The position numbers were made by a program, and so were the translations under genes. Under the pieces are notes generated by a model. That model saw only the letters and a list, made by a program, of their open reading frames with translations. It did not search any database and was not told where the DNA came from. DNA of 64,000 nt from Tetrapyrgos nigripes (taxonomy: Eukaryota; Basidiomycota; Agaricomycetes; Agaricales; Campanellaceae): contig JAACJM010000210.1 in the NCBI GenBank assembly GCA_013368315.1, forward strand, positions 84,137 to 148,136. Direction: 5' to 3'. Shown here one piece after another: positions 22,469 through 31,442 of the stretch (its first letter is position 1; every line of letters starts with the position of its first letter).

Positions 22469-23276
22469 GCTGTGTTTTCATCGTCTCGGCGGCCGATGTC
22501 AGGCTTGCTTTGAGTTCGTCCCTGAGTTGGTTGAGGTTTTCGAGTCGTTCCTCTACTGTCGGTAGGTTAGAGGTTGGATTGAATGATGGGAAGAAGCGTG
22601 GTTGATATCCGTGTAGGAGTTCAAAGGGGGATTTTCCTGTCGCCGAATGTATTCTGGTGTTATGGCTGAATTCAGCGTAGGGTAGATAGTCCACCCAGTC
22701 TTCTTGTCGGTAATTGCAAAAGATCCGTAGAAACTGTTCCAATTCTTGATTGTATCGCTCTGACTCTCCGTTGGTCTGTGGGTGGTAGGCGGTACTAAGG
22801 GCTGAAGTTATGCCCAGCTTCTCATGGATCGCGGCCATGACCTTGCTAGCGAACTGCGGTCCTTGGTCGGATATCATTTTGTCCCATAGTCCGTACCGCT
22901 GCCAAGTATTGTCAAGTAACAGATTAACCGTTCCGTCACTGTCAATGGTTTTTGTACACGGCGATATGATGACTGTTTTTGTTGACTTGTCAACTGTGAC
23001 GTGAATCGCATTGAACCCTTTACATTCGGGGAGATCCGTGATGAAGTCGGTCGTAATAGTCCCAAAAGGACGTTCTGGAATTTTGGTGGGAATCAAGGGG
23101 ATCCGCGTTGGATGGTTGTTGGTTTTCGTCGCCTGGCATTTGGCACAGCCAGCTACGTAGTCTCTGACGAAGACTGACATTCCTGGCCACCAAAATTCTC
23201 TGCTGACTAGTTCGTAAGTTTTATATCGCCCGGGATGTCCTGCTGCCAGGGAGTCATGGTGTAGTTTTATAATATC
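22374..23276 (-). CDS. Element 3 pol, integrase core
   Basis: Frame open from just after a TGA at 23277-23279 to 22374. It contains the zinc-binding HHCC region (HHDSLAAGH, then CAKCQ), and the catalytic triad appears as TTDFITDLPE, ISDQGPQFAS and HPQTNGESERYNQELEQF. All three acidic residues are present. The TGA replaces an Arg codon (LRRDIIK expected), a CGA to TGA change. Apart from that stop the domain looks functional. Confidence 0.9.
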   Translation of the reverse strand, partial: DIIKLHHDSLAAGHPGRYKTYELVSREFWWPGMSVFVRDYVAGCAKCQATKTNNHPTRIPLIPTKIPERPFGTITTDFITDLPECKGFNAIHVTVDKSTKTVIISPCTKTIDSDGTVNLLLDNTWQRYGLWDKMISDQGPQFASKVMAAIHEKLGITSALSTAYHPQTNGESERYNQELEQFLRIFCNYRQEDWVDYLPYAEFSHNTRIHSATGKSPFELLHGYQPRFFPSFNPTSNLPTVEERLENLNQLRDELKASLTSAAETMKTQHGNRSMSWTGYKVGDRVLLDGKKPEDNKTKS

Positions 23277-24230
23277 TCATCGGAGGTCATTGTTCGCTGG
23301 TACATAGATTTTGCCTCGGAATAGGATGATTCCATCTTCGTAATTCCATTCCTGTAGATTTTTCACCAGCGAACATGGTCCGTTTCGTAAGATGACATCT
23401 AAGGCACTTACTACCTCTAGGTCCCTCTTGGGGCATTCCTTGATTCTCTGTCGTAGTTCTATGTCTCCTATGGCGGTTACTGTTCCTTGTCTAGTCGCTC
23501 GAATTCGAAAGAATTTGGGGTCGAGAAGGATTCTGTCGGTGTTGTCATTCTCGGTCCCGATTTTGTGATCTGGTCGTCTAGACAGCAGGTCAGCTTTATT
23601 CAGACTTCCGGGTTTATGTTGGAGGGAGAACTCAAATCGTGTAAGGAATAACGCCCATCCTGCCTGTTGTCGACTGAGCTTTTGGGTGGTCTGGAAATAC
23701 TCTAAGTTCCAGTGGTCGGTGAAGATTTCAATAGAATGGGGGGCTCCCTCCAAATAGTGTCTCCATGCTTCCAGCGCCCGTATGATTGCCAATAATTCCT
23801 TGTCGTGGATGTCGTAGTTTCGTTCGGTCTCTGAGAGGGATTTGGAGATGTAGGCCACTGGGTGCCATCGATTGTCTTCCCCAGTTTGCATAAGTATTCC
23901 CCCCGTTGCGTAGTCTGATGCGTCTACTTCCACTCGGTATGGTTTTGTGTGATCTGGCATCAGTAGAACGGGTTTGGATGTGAAGGCCGTTTTGAGGGAT
24001 TGGAATGCTTTTTCGGCCTCTGTTCCCCAGTTCCAGTGGTTGTCCTTCCTTGTCAGATCGAAGAGGGGACGTGCGATTTTCGAAAAGTCCTTGATGAAGC
24101 GTCTGTAGAAGTTTCCGAATCCTAGGAAGGCCTGAACTTCCTTTACTGTTTTGGGGGTTGGCCATTCAAGTACTCCTTCTACCTTAACTGGGTCCATCGA
24201 CAAAGTATTGTGAGAGACAATCAGTCCCAA
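23277..24230 (-). CDS. Element 3 pol, RT end and RNase H
   Basis: Follows the RT piece after a 1-nt loss at plus-strand 24261-24264; restoring one A reads PEKCVFESDKVDFLGLIVS. It contains the RT thumb/connection ([17 protein letters not shown]), RNase H (YRVEVDASDYATGGIL with the catalytic Asp; DKELLAIIRALEAWRHYL; IFTDHWNLEYF) and the linker to integrase (WNYEDGIILFRGK). It ends at the TGA described for the integrase piece. Confidence 0.9.
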   Translation of the reverse strand: MGLIVSHNTLSMDPVKVEGVLEWPTPKTVKEVQAFLGFGNFYRRFIKDFSKIARPLFDLTRKDNHWNWGTEAEKAFQSLKTAFTSKPVLLMPDHTKPYRVEVDASDYATGGILMQTGEDNRWHPVAYISKSLSETERNYDIHDKELLAIIRALEAWRHYLEGAPHSIEIFTDHWNLEYFQTTQKLSRQQAGWALFLTRFEFSLQHKPGSLNKADLLSRRPDHKIGTENDNTDRILLDPKFFRIRATRQGTVTAIGDIELRQRIKECPKRDLEVVSALDVILRNGPCSLVKNLQEWNYEDGIILFRGKIYVPANNDLR

Positions 24231-25912
24231 GAAGTCGACTTTGTCTGATTCGAATACGCATTTTCAGGTTTGGCGTATAGGTCGTTGTCCCGTAGTCGTC
24301 GTAGGACTGTCCAGACTAGTTCTCGATGTTCTTCTAGATCACGAGTGAATATTAAAATATCATCCATATAGACGACGATCTTCCCTTGGTCAATGAGATC
24401 CTTGAAGATAGTGTTCATCATCGCTTGGAAGGTCGCCGGCGAGTTCATTAATCCAAAAAACATGACAGTTGGTTCAAATAGTCCTCGGTTGGTTTTGAAG
24501 GCGGCTTTCCATTCGTCCCCCTCTTTGATACAGATGTTATTGTATCCCCACCGTAGGTCGATTTTACTGAACACGTATGCGTTTTTGAGTTTGTCGATCA
24601 GTTCTGGAATGAGGGGTAATGGGTATGCATTTTTCATGGTACCCTTATTGAGTGCTCTGTAATCCTGTACTGGGTGTAGTTTTCCGTCCTTTTTCTTAAC
24701 AAAGAAGAAGGGACTTGCCATTGGGGACTTCGAAGGTTTAATGTATCCTTTTTCGAGGTTTTCGTTCAAGAAGGAGTCGAGTTCGGATTGTTTGTTCGGG
24801 GAAAGAGGGTACGTTTTACATGCACGTGGTTGGAAGCCGTCTTGTAGTTCGATCGCATGATCCCAATCACTTCGTTGGGGTAGGCGTTCTGAAGTCTTTT
24901 TGTCGAACACCGACAAGTATTCATGGTATTGTCCGGGTATTTGTTCTTGTAATGAGGTCGCTGAGTTCGTGGATTCGTTTTCAGTGCTTTGCTGCGCTTT
25001 GGTAAAGGCAGCTCGGATACTCTGCTTGGTATCTGACAGGCCTTCGTCAGGGTCGGTGGGGGTGTCTAGATATTCCATAATGAGTTCACTCCATTGTCCC
25101 GGGACATTCCATTGTCCGGTCATATCTTCTGAGCTGAGCATTGCTCCTAAGTTGATTCGTTGTAATTGGATCTTCTTAGGTCGTTGTGGTCGACGTTGTC
25201 CCGCTACCTTGGGTTGTGGCATTGTTTTGTGAGGACCCATGATGTCTTTGAATACTACTTGGTAGTCTCGGTGATGTGTTCTGGGATCGACTATTTCAGA
25301 TTGTTTTATTTTCGGAGGGGAGGTTCTCGACTTAGCTTTGGTTTGTACTGGGGTCTTTTCCAGTGTACAAGCGCTGGGGCATCGCGTTAGGTTGATTTCC
25401 AATGTTGTCCAGTCGATCTCCAGGTTATGGTGTCGTAACCAATCAGTACCCAAAATGATATCATGATCTCCGATATCCGTGATGTAAAATTCGGCGGTCT
25501 CTTCGTGGTGAGATTGATGGTCTTGGGTGTAAATCCGTAGTTTTTGAATGGTGTAATGCCTTACCCATCCCATTACGTTTTCTGATCCGTCGACGTTTCG
25601 AACCGGAAATGGTTTTTTCAGGGGGATGCGATTGAGATGATGTTTTTGGGCGAAGGCATCATTAATGATGATTCCTTCTGCTCCACTGTCTAACAGAGCG
25701 GTTGCGTCGATTTTTCGTCCAGTTATTTTCCCGATCAATTCGGTTTTGAGCTCTATTGAGGGGGTCTGTTGATTTCGAGTGATTGCTGTGATTCTCAATT
25801 CAGATGGGGATTGTGGCTTACGAAAGGGTATAGGGCTCGTGTATTGCCTGTGTTTTACTGGTATGTATGTCCATGTCCCTCCTCCTGACGACGTAGCAGG
25901 GGAGGTATTCAA
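24221..25912 (-). CDS. Element 3 pol, protease and reverse transcriptase
   Basis: Starts in the -1 frame over the gag stop (TTG AAT after the gag TTT TGA). The aspartic protease has LLDSGAEGIII and DHDIILGTDWL. The RT follows with [45 protein letters not shown] and an intact VVYMDDILIF active site. A linker between protease and RT is rich in charged residues. The frame ends prematurely at the A-run deletion. No internal ATG is well placed, so expression probably depends on the overlap with gag. Confidence 0.92.
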   Translation of the reverse strand: MNTSPATSSGGGTWTYIPVKHRQYTSPIPFRKPQSPSELRITAITRNQQTPSIELKTELIGKITGRKIDATALLDSGAEGIIINDAFAQKHHLNRIPLKKPFPVRNVDGSENVMGWVRHYTIQKLRIYTQDHQSHHEETAEFYITDIGDHDIILGTDWLRHHNLEIDWTTLEINLTRCPSACTLEKTPVQTKAKSRTSPPKIKQSEIVDPRTHHRDYQVVFKDIMGPHKTMPQPKVAGQRRPQRPKKIQLQRINLGAMLSSEDMTGQWNVPGQWSELIMEYLDTPTDPDEGLSDTKQSIRAAFTKAQQSTENESTNSATSLQEQIPGQYHEYLSVFDKKTSERLPQRSDWDHAIELQDGFQPRACKTYPLSPNKQSELDSFLNENLEKGYIKPSKSPMASPFFFVKKKDGKLHPVQDYRALNKGTMKNAYPLPLIPELIDKLKNAYVFSKIDLRWGYNNICIKEGDEWKAAFKTNRGLFEPTVMFFGLMNSPATFQAMMNTIFKDLIDQGKIVVYMDDILIFTRDLEEHRELVWTVLRRLRDNDLYAKPENAYSNQTKSTSWD

Positions 25913-27075
25913 AAATCCGATTCCATTACGAACTTCTTTAGTAGCCCTTCTTTCTCTTCTCCTGATAATGCTCCAATTCTGGCCGTGAGTTCTGAGATGT
26001 TATCTGTGGTAGTGTTGGCCTTGGGCTCCAAGGTCTCTGTGGCGATTGCAGTTTTCTTTATGGAGGGTCTCCAGGTTGTGTTGTTGGGAGTGGTCGGGGG
26101 CGTGCTAGGGAATGTAGGGCAATCGTTACCCATATGTCCCTGTCCTCGGCATCTGAAACATCGCCCTTCCTTCCTCATCTTTTCCCTTTCTTGGGGGATC
26201 AGTTTCGGTGGATATTTAGTAATCGAAGATGCACCTGGGACGTTGTCTTGGAAGGCATTTACTTCCATGCTTCTTGCTCGACCACTTCTCGTACCCTGTG
26301 ACCCCCTCCCCGGCTGTCCTTCCTCCCTTCGAGGTTTACTCCATGAGTTTTTCTCTTCCTGCCTTTCTAACCAAATCATGTGTTGTTTTACCGCTGCCTT
26401 TTGTAGTGCCGCGAGATTTCTGGGTTGAGTGGATAGGTAGGAGATCCGGTCTACTAGCCCTCGGGGAAGTCCTTTTCGATACCATTTCATTAATGCCTTG
26501 TCATTATAGCCAGTATCGTCAGCGTATCGTTTGAATTGGGAGTTGTACTTATCTATATCGGCCAGGGCTCCCTCCATTTTGATGTGTTCTATTTTGGTTT
26601 GGGCCTGGGTTTCCTGAGCTGAGGGTTTGAAATCCCGTAGGAATTCTCGCTTTACTTCGCGTAGAGTCCAGGATTTTCCTTTCGTTTCTGGTTTCGGGGC
26701 AGAGGGATCTTCTTCGGTGCTTGTATATTCTTCATCGCTGTTGCTGAAATCGTCTTCTTCCTCGAACACCTTTACCATCATGTTATGAGCCCATCGTTTC
26801 GCTTCTTCTCCTGAGAATAACGTGAGGAAGAATGATATCTTCTCTTCTTCAGTGGGGTAGACCTGTTCGTTGAGCCAGAGGTAGTTGTTAAATTCGGCCA
26901 TCCAGTCCTTTGTCTGATTTCGGTCTCCTGTGAATTTTTCTGGTTTTACTCCTCATTCTTTGGTAGTCGTATTAGGAAAGACCGAGGACTGAGTGTCGTC
27001 TTCGGGTGATGCGGCACCTCGTGGAGCTTGGGTTCCTCCCGCAGCGGCTGTGGCTGAGTCAGGATTTTCAGACAT
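25909..27075 (-). CDS. Element 3 gag, with one in-frame TGA
   Basis: The frame from ATG 27075 (MSENPDSATA) to the TGA at 25911-25909 is interrupted once by a TGA at 26955-26953, just before GVKPEKFTGD; from ATG 26901 (MAEFNNYLW) it is open. The capsid-like segment FFLTLFSGEEAKRWA and a single CCHC zinc knuckle CFRCRGQGHMGNDCP are visible, followed by a Thr/Pro-rich stretch and a C-terminus ending ESDF. The internal TGA may be a mutation or, less likely, a regulated stop. Gag forms the particle shell; the knuckle packages RNA. Confidence 0.85.
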
Positions 27076-27537
27076 TCTGAGGGCGGCGTGAATGGAGTGG
27101 AAGTCGATTGGGAGTGAGGGATTGACTGAAATAGGTTCTTGGACTGCACTAGGAGTACTGTCTGTTGGGGATCTGTTCAGAGGGGTTTGGGATTCTGGGG
27201 AAGGTTCGTGATGGGGAATTGGTGACGGGGTTGTGGTAGGATTCGGGTTTTCTGTGGTTGGTTCTGATGGGAGTGATTCGAAGAGTGAGACTGGTTCGAT
27301 ACCGATTGTCTGTTCTTCGATTGAAAGGGGCCGGTTGTGTATGGAGAGTCGGTTGGGACACAGATGGGTTGTGCAAAACTCCCACCGGTTTTGGTGTGAG
27401 AAGTAACAATCTTGTTGGTTTCGGGGAACGTGTGCGTGAGGTCGTCTGAGACAAACGATGTGGGGAGAGGAAGTATGGCTAGGGTTTTGTGAGGCTGTGC
27501 ATGATCTAGTGGTTCTAGGAATTCTGCTTTCACTCAT
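26953..27537 (-). CDS. Element 3 upstream ORF 2, Pro/Ser/Thr-rich
   Basis: Starts at ATG 27537, which overlaps the stop of the preceding ORF in an ATGA. It is rich in Pro, Ser, Thr and Asn (ENPNPTTTPSPIPHHEPSP) with no recognised domain, and it runs in the same frame as gag, from which it is separated only by the TGA at 26953-26955. It may be the N-terminal extension of gag. The plus-strand element has a similarly Pro-rich but broken stretch in this position. Confidence 0.5.
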   Translation of the reverse strand: MSESRIPRTTRSCTASQNPSHTSSPHIVCLRRPHAHVPRNQQDCYFSHQNRWEFCTTHLCPNRLSIHNRPLSIEEQTIGIEPVSLFESLPSEPTTENPNPTTTPSPIPHHEPSPESQTPLNRSPTDSTPSAVQEPISVNPSLPIDFHSIHAALRMSENPDSATAAAGGTQAPRGAASPEDDTQSSVFPNTTTKE

Positions 27538-27905
27538 TCACTCGTTTCGGATTCCGGAAATAAAAGATCCCACTGTTCTCCTGAGACGTCTTCCCAAGAG
27601 ACCAATGATCTATAGTAGTTGTTTATTCTAGGGACTCGGGTCTGAAGATATTCGTGGTATTCCTCTTGGCAGAACTCGAAGATGGCACTATCTTCGTAGT
27701 CAGCGTGACTGAACCAATATGGGAGGGTTGTCTCTCCTAGTTGAACGAGGTAACACGTATCTGCAATTGCAACGTAGCATGGAGAAGTGTTTTCAGGTGA
27801 TATCTTTATTTGGAGGTATTCGGAGACGGTCACTTCACCTGGGATCCACAATCTCTTGTTGAGTATAATCCAATAGTCATCAAGTGCAATAGCGTGCTCG
27901 CGCAC
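27534..27905 (-). CDS. Element 3 upstream ORF 1, unknown
   Basis: A 123-codon stretch drawn from a GTG at 27905. The frame is open further upstream to about 28040 without any ATG, so the true start is unclear. Tyr/Trp/Glu-rich, with WIILNKRLWIPGEV, CYVAIADTCYLVQLG and SWEDVSGEQWDLLFP. No known domain. It ends in ATGA shared with the next ORF, an arrangement that would allow re-initiation. Confidence 0.45.
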   Translation of the reverse strand: MREHAIALDDYWIILNKRLWIPGEVTVSEYLQIKISPENTSPCYVAIADTCYLVQLGETTLPYWFSHADYEDSAIFEFCQEEYHEYLQTRVPRINNYYRSLVSWEDVSGEQWDLLFPESETSE

Positions 27906-28066
27906 TGTTGTTTCGAGTTCTTCTCGGTAGTTTACGAAGTACTTTGATTTTTTGATAGAGAAAGGATAGAACGGTGGAGGTCGGGTTCGTAGGTTGTTAA
28001 TAAGGGGTTCGAAGTTAAGAGCCAGTGTGTTTTATCGAGGGTCTGTTTGTGAGGTGGGTGTGAGAG

Positions 28067-28076
28067 AGTCTGTTCA
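28067..28076 (-). promoter_or_regulatory. Putative self-complementary primer binding site of element 3
   Basis: Two nt inside the 5' LTR end, the coding strand reads TGAACAGACT. It is the exact complement of AGTCTGTTCA inside the LTR (plus-strand 28248-28257), which lies about 33 nt downstream of the TATA box. No tRNA-like TGG start is present. This suits self-priming as in Tf1-type elements. Confidence 0.65.
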
Positions 28077-28078
28077 AG

Positions 28079-28562
28079 TGTCAAGATCGTTGTCACTTAG
28101 CAAAACCACCCAAGTCACACAATGAACAAGATAGATTCGGCGAGTTACAATGAGACGAGATAGGGGAAGAATGATAGAGACGAGAAGGAATCGAGTAGCT
28201 GACTATGCTCGACACTGCACTGTACTGAGAGCGGAGTGGAGACGAAGTGAACAGACTAAGGAATCTAGCTACGAGATCTAAGATATATATAAGAGAGGAA
28301 TGAATACGTGAGAATGTCCATGGAGCCTAGGAATTGGAGGAGATAAGAGTGTGAGTCAAGCAAAGAAGTATATACGTGAGGATGTCCATGGAGATAAAGG
28401 AAACGGAGGAGATAAGAGTGTGAGTCATAGATCAAAGGAACGATGATGAGAAGTAATTAGTGTTTATGGGTTTATGGAAGGTGATAGAACGGTGAATAGA
28501 AGTGAATAGGTAGTAGAAGGAAATGAAGAGAAAATGAAAGAGACGGAAGACGATTCATGACA
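28079..28562 (-). repeat. 5' LTR of chromovirus element 3
   Basis: 484 bp, TGTCATGAA...CTTGACA on the coding strand. The TATA box (plus-strand ATATATATAAGAG, near 28282-28294) lies about 33 nt upstream of the probable transcript start at 28257. Confidence 0.93.
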
Positions 28563-28567
28563 TTTCT

Positions 28568-28752
28568 CCTGTCTTTCTCCTATCACTTATTTATTGTTCT
28601 TCTATATAAACCACTAGACATTCTAGCTAGTCCTTTAGTTCCATACTAGTGCTACACAGTGTAGAGCATAGTCAGCTTACTCTTGCTCTTTATCTATCTT
28701 ATTTTTGTGTGACTTGGGTGGTTTGTCATTGAGTGTACCAACGACCTTGACA
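28568..28752 (+). repeat. Solo LTR, second part
   Basis: Continuation of 20625-20834 after the nested chromovirus. It ends ACCTTGACA, followed by the target duplication CTGAC (28753-28757). A TATATAA box near 28604 precedes AGTTCCATAC near 28637, the position equivalent to the transcript start of the other LTRs. Confidence 0.8.
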
Positions 28753-28838
28753 CTGACAGTCAGGTCCAGATCAAAAAGTTACTGAACAGCCTTTTAATAA
28801 TCTAGAACTGAATATAAACTGATAATATCCAATCTAAT

Positions 28839-31442
28839 CTATAAACCCAATTTCTCTTCCTTTGCCACAATCTCATCTTTCAACATCATAATTCTAGAAT
28901 CCAACCTTGAACTCAAATCCACTTCTCTCCCAGCCAACCCTAAAGCTACATCCAATTTAGCTTTGGCACTCTTCAATGATCCAATCCACATTTGCTTCAA
29001 CTGCTCTTGCTCTATAGAAGCTTGAGACTTCTCTTGATATTCTGTTTGCTTGAGGTCAAGAACAGCCAGCTCAAACTGAGCAACACCAGCAATCCAGGTG
29101 GAAATGCCCTCCTTCTGTATCTGAGAGTGATAAGAATGAGCAGCCTCTAAAAAGGCTCTGGATGCTGTGAAGCAGTCATGGATGAGTGAAGGGGAAGGAG
29201 GATCAGATGATGAAGCCAGAGGTGTAGAGGAGGAAGAGTTGACAGCTATTGTCCTATGAGCTATACCAAGAAGAAGTAGCCTCAAAGCTAGTTCATCTGG
29301 TGTGTCTAGGTCTGGTTGAGAACCTGGAGGTTCAGAGGAGGCTTCAATGAAAGGACTTGGAATCTGAACTGGTGGTGAAAGCTTTGCCCATTCTCTGATA
29401 TGTGCCTCTGCCACCTGAGGTTCAATTCTAGACTGGTTGTTCCAGACTGGTCAAATGAGCATATGTTTTATCTGGGATGAAGAAAGAACTCACAAATGCC
29501 TATTTCTTCTGCAGGACTGATCTTGATATGTGTCACAAACATTTTCTCATCACCACCTCTTCTAACAGCCTTCACCTTGTAGAAATTAACTATGAAAGAA
29601 GTGAGTAACAAAGACTTGAGAGAGGAAAGAAGACCATGGCACTCACTCTTCTTCTTAATCAACACCTCTGTAGGCAAATCCTTCCCTCCAACCTTCTTCT
29701 TCTCAATCAACTCGGGTATCTTATCAAACATCTCTTGTGCCTTCTTCAAATTCTCCTCTCCTCCAACAGACACAAGGCATCCAGCAGCAATAAAGTAGTA
29801 CGTGCCATGAGACCTATTAGCATCCAATCAGACCAATGCGAGTAACAGAAAAAAGCGAGAACATACCAGCTATTGAGTTCCGTTATCCTTATAAACGAAG
29901 AGGAAGCCTCCTCATACTTGCGCTGCGCGAGCAATGTCCATGCGAGTTCGAACATCAACTAGCAAACGGTCAACTTAAGAATCCCATCCACAAATGACAA
30001 GACATACCAGCGTGTCGGCTTGAACAAAATGGTTCTTCTTCTGCGGGCTCAGACCGTCTTGCAGTACTTTGATCGCAGCTTGAGGGTTCCCGGACATCCG
30101 TAGAATCTTCGCCTTTCAATGGAAGAGCGTTAGCTGACACCTCGGAGGAACGTAGTATATATGAGGAAAATAAAAGAAAACGTACGCGGTTTAGTATCCA
30201 CAAGCTTCCGCTGGGATATCTGGCTTCAACGGAATCGACGATAGCGGTATACTGCTTGATGATATGGGCTTCGTCCGCTTGGTACCCTGAAAGGAGGAGG
30301 ACGACGCCGTGGTACGTCATAAGAACAAGTCTACGCGGAGAAAAGAAAGTCAGCCTGGTATTGAAGACGAACAATGAATCACGTACCCGGCAAATACGGA
30401 ATGAACGTCCTTCTTTGCAGCGCTGACCGCCAACGCTTCCAATGCGAGCTTCCTATCGTGTTTGAAGCCGAAGAAACCGACGAGAGATCTAAAAAGGCGT
30501 CCCATCAGCATGTATCCGACGAACTACGACAAGGAACACGCACTGGACCTTCTTGGGAAGCAAGGAAAAGACGAGGTTGAAGAGTCCGAAGCCTAGAGTG
30601 ATAAGACATATGTTAACTCCTATTTCCCGCGAAATTTTTGAGAGAACGCACCAAATGCCGTGCCAGCGACAATCAAATCCTCGACAGGGCCATCCGCCAC
30701 TAAAGCACCATTCGCGTCGACTTGAGGAACGGCCAATGTCGAAGAGGTAGATGCGCTAGATCCTCCACCCCATCTCCCGAAGAAACTAGACTTTGCGGCA
30801 TTGGAAATTGTCGAGAGGTTTCCAGTGGATGCTTTCGGTTTGAGAGTAAGCCTCTCAGTCGCGGCTGAGGATAGATTGGGATTTGATGACTTTCTGGAGA
30901 CGGAAGGAGATGCGGCCGGCGTGGAATATCCTTCTAAACCAGCTGGGAACACAAGTTTGTAGAGCTTGGTAAATTTGGAATGAGCGCTTCAGTATAGTTA
31001 GTATCAAAGTAGCAGAATACAAGACAAGTACTCACTTGTTGAGAGCATATAAACATTGAAGATAACCCATGTAAGACTCACTCAAGGCATGGGTGATACC
31101 CATAAGCACGACAGCATCAGCGTTGAGGATTTCCCATTCTATTCCAGGTGGAAATCGCGTCTTGGACCACATATCCTTGTTCTTCATCGCTTTCTTCGAT
31201 GCAGCATCACCCAGACCGAGTAATCTTGTCGCTTCCGCCATATGAGCGGTCTCCATACCCAAGGCAGCCTCTAGGAACACGCAGACGCCCAAGCCGATGA
31301 GATGAAAAGGGGAATTAGGGTCTGCATTAAACATCTCCTTGGCTTCGACAATTTCGTTGGTAAATAGGTGGTCAAAAGCCCGAGTAGCTTCCTCTAGCTG
31401 GGCTACATTTGACTGTGAGGACGTTGACGACGACGATGACAT
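28839..31442 (-). CDS. IML2: IML2/TTC39-family protein
   Basis: Ten exons, 31442-31036, 30986-30652, 30592-30544, 30488-30387, 30330-30186, 30112-30008, 29958-29867, 29813-29647, 29589-29494 and 29446-28839, sum to 2,106 nt (701 aa). All introns are GT-AG and keep phase. Recognised by the N-terminal half ([43 protein letters not shown]), the hydrophobic [13 protein letters not shown] segment, the tetratricopeptide-like repeats ([30 protein letters not shown]) and the C-terminal [13 protein letters not shown]. Yeast IML2 is linked to mitochondria and clearance of inclusion bodies; family members are TPR proteins acting in lipid or organelle homeostasis. The stop lies 87 bp from the solo LTR. 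The Ser-rich insert around residues 155-230 is typical of fungal versions. Confidence 0.88.

Larger units (their letters stand above)
20835..28562 (-). mobile_element. Nearly intact Ty3/gypsy chromovirus (element 3)
   Basis: Complete 7.7 kb LTR retrotransposon on the minus strand with target duplication TTTCT (20830-20834 and 28563-28567). The 5' LTR is 28562-28079 and the 3' LTR 21289-20835. Order in coding direction: LTR, primer site, two upstream ORFs, gag, pol (protease, RT, RNase H, integrase, chromodomain), a Cys/His-rich extra ORF, polypurine tract, LTR. Pol carries only three lesions: a 1-nt loss in an A run (24261-24264), a CGA to TGA change (23277-23279) and a 1-nt gain in an A run (22401-22407). 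A TGA also separates the second upstream ORF from gag. The two A-run indels could be sequencing errors. Confidence 0.93.
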
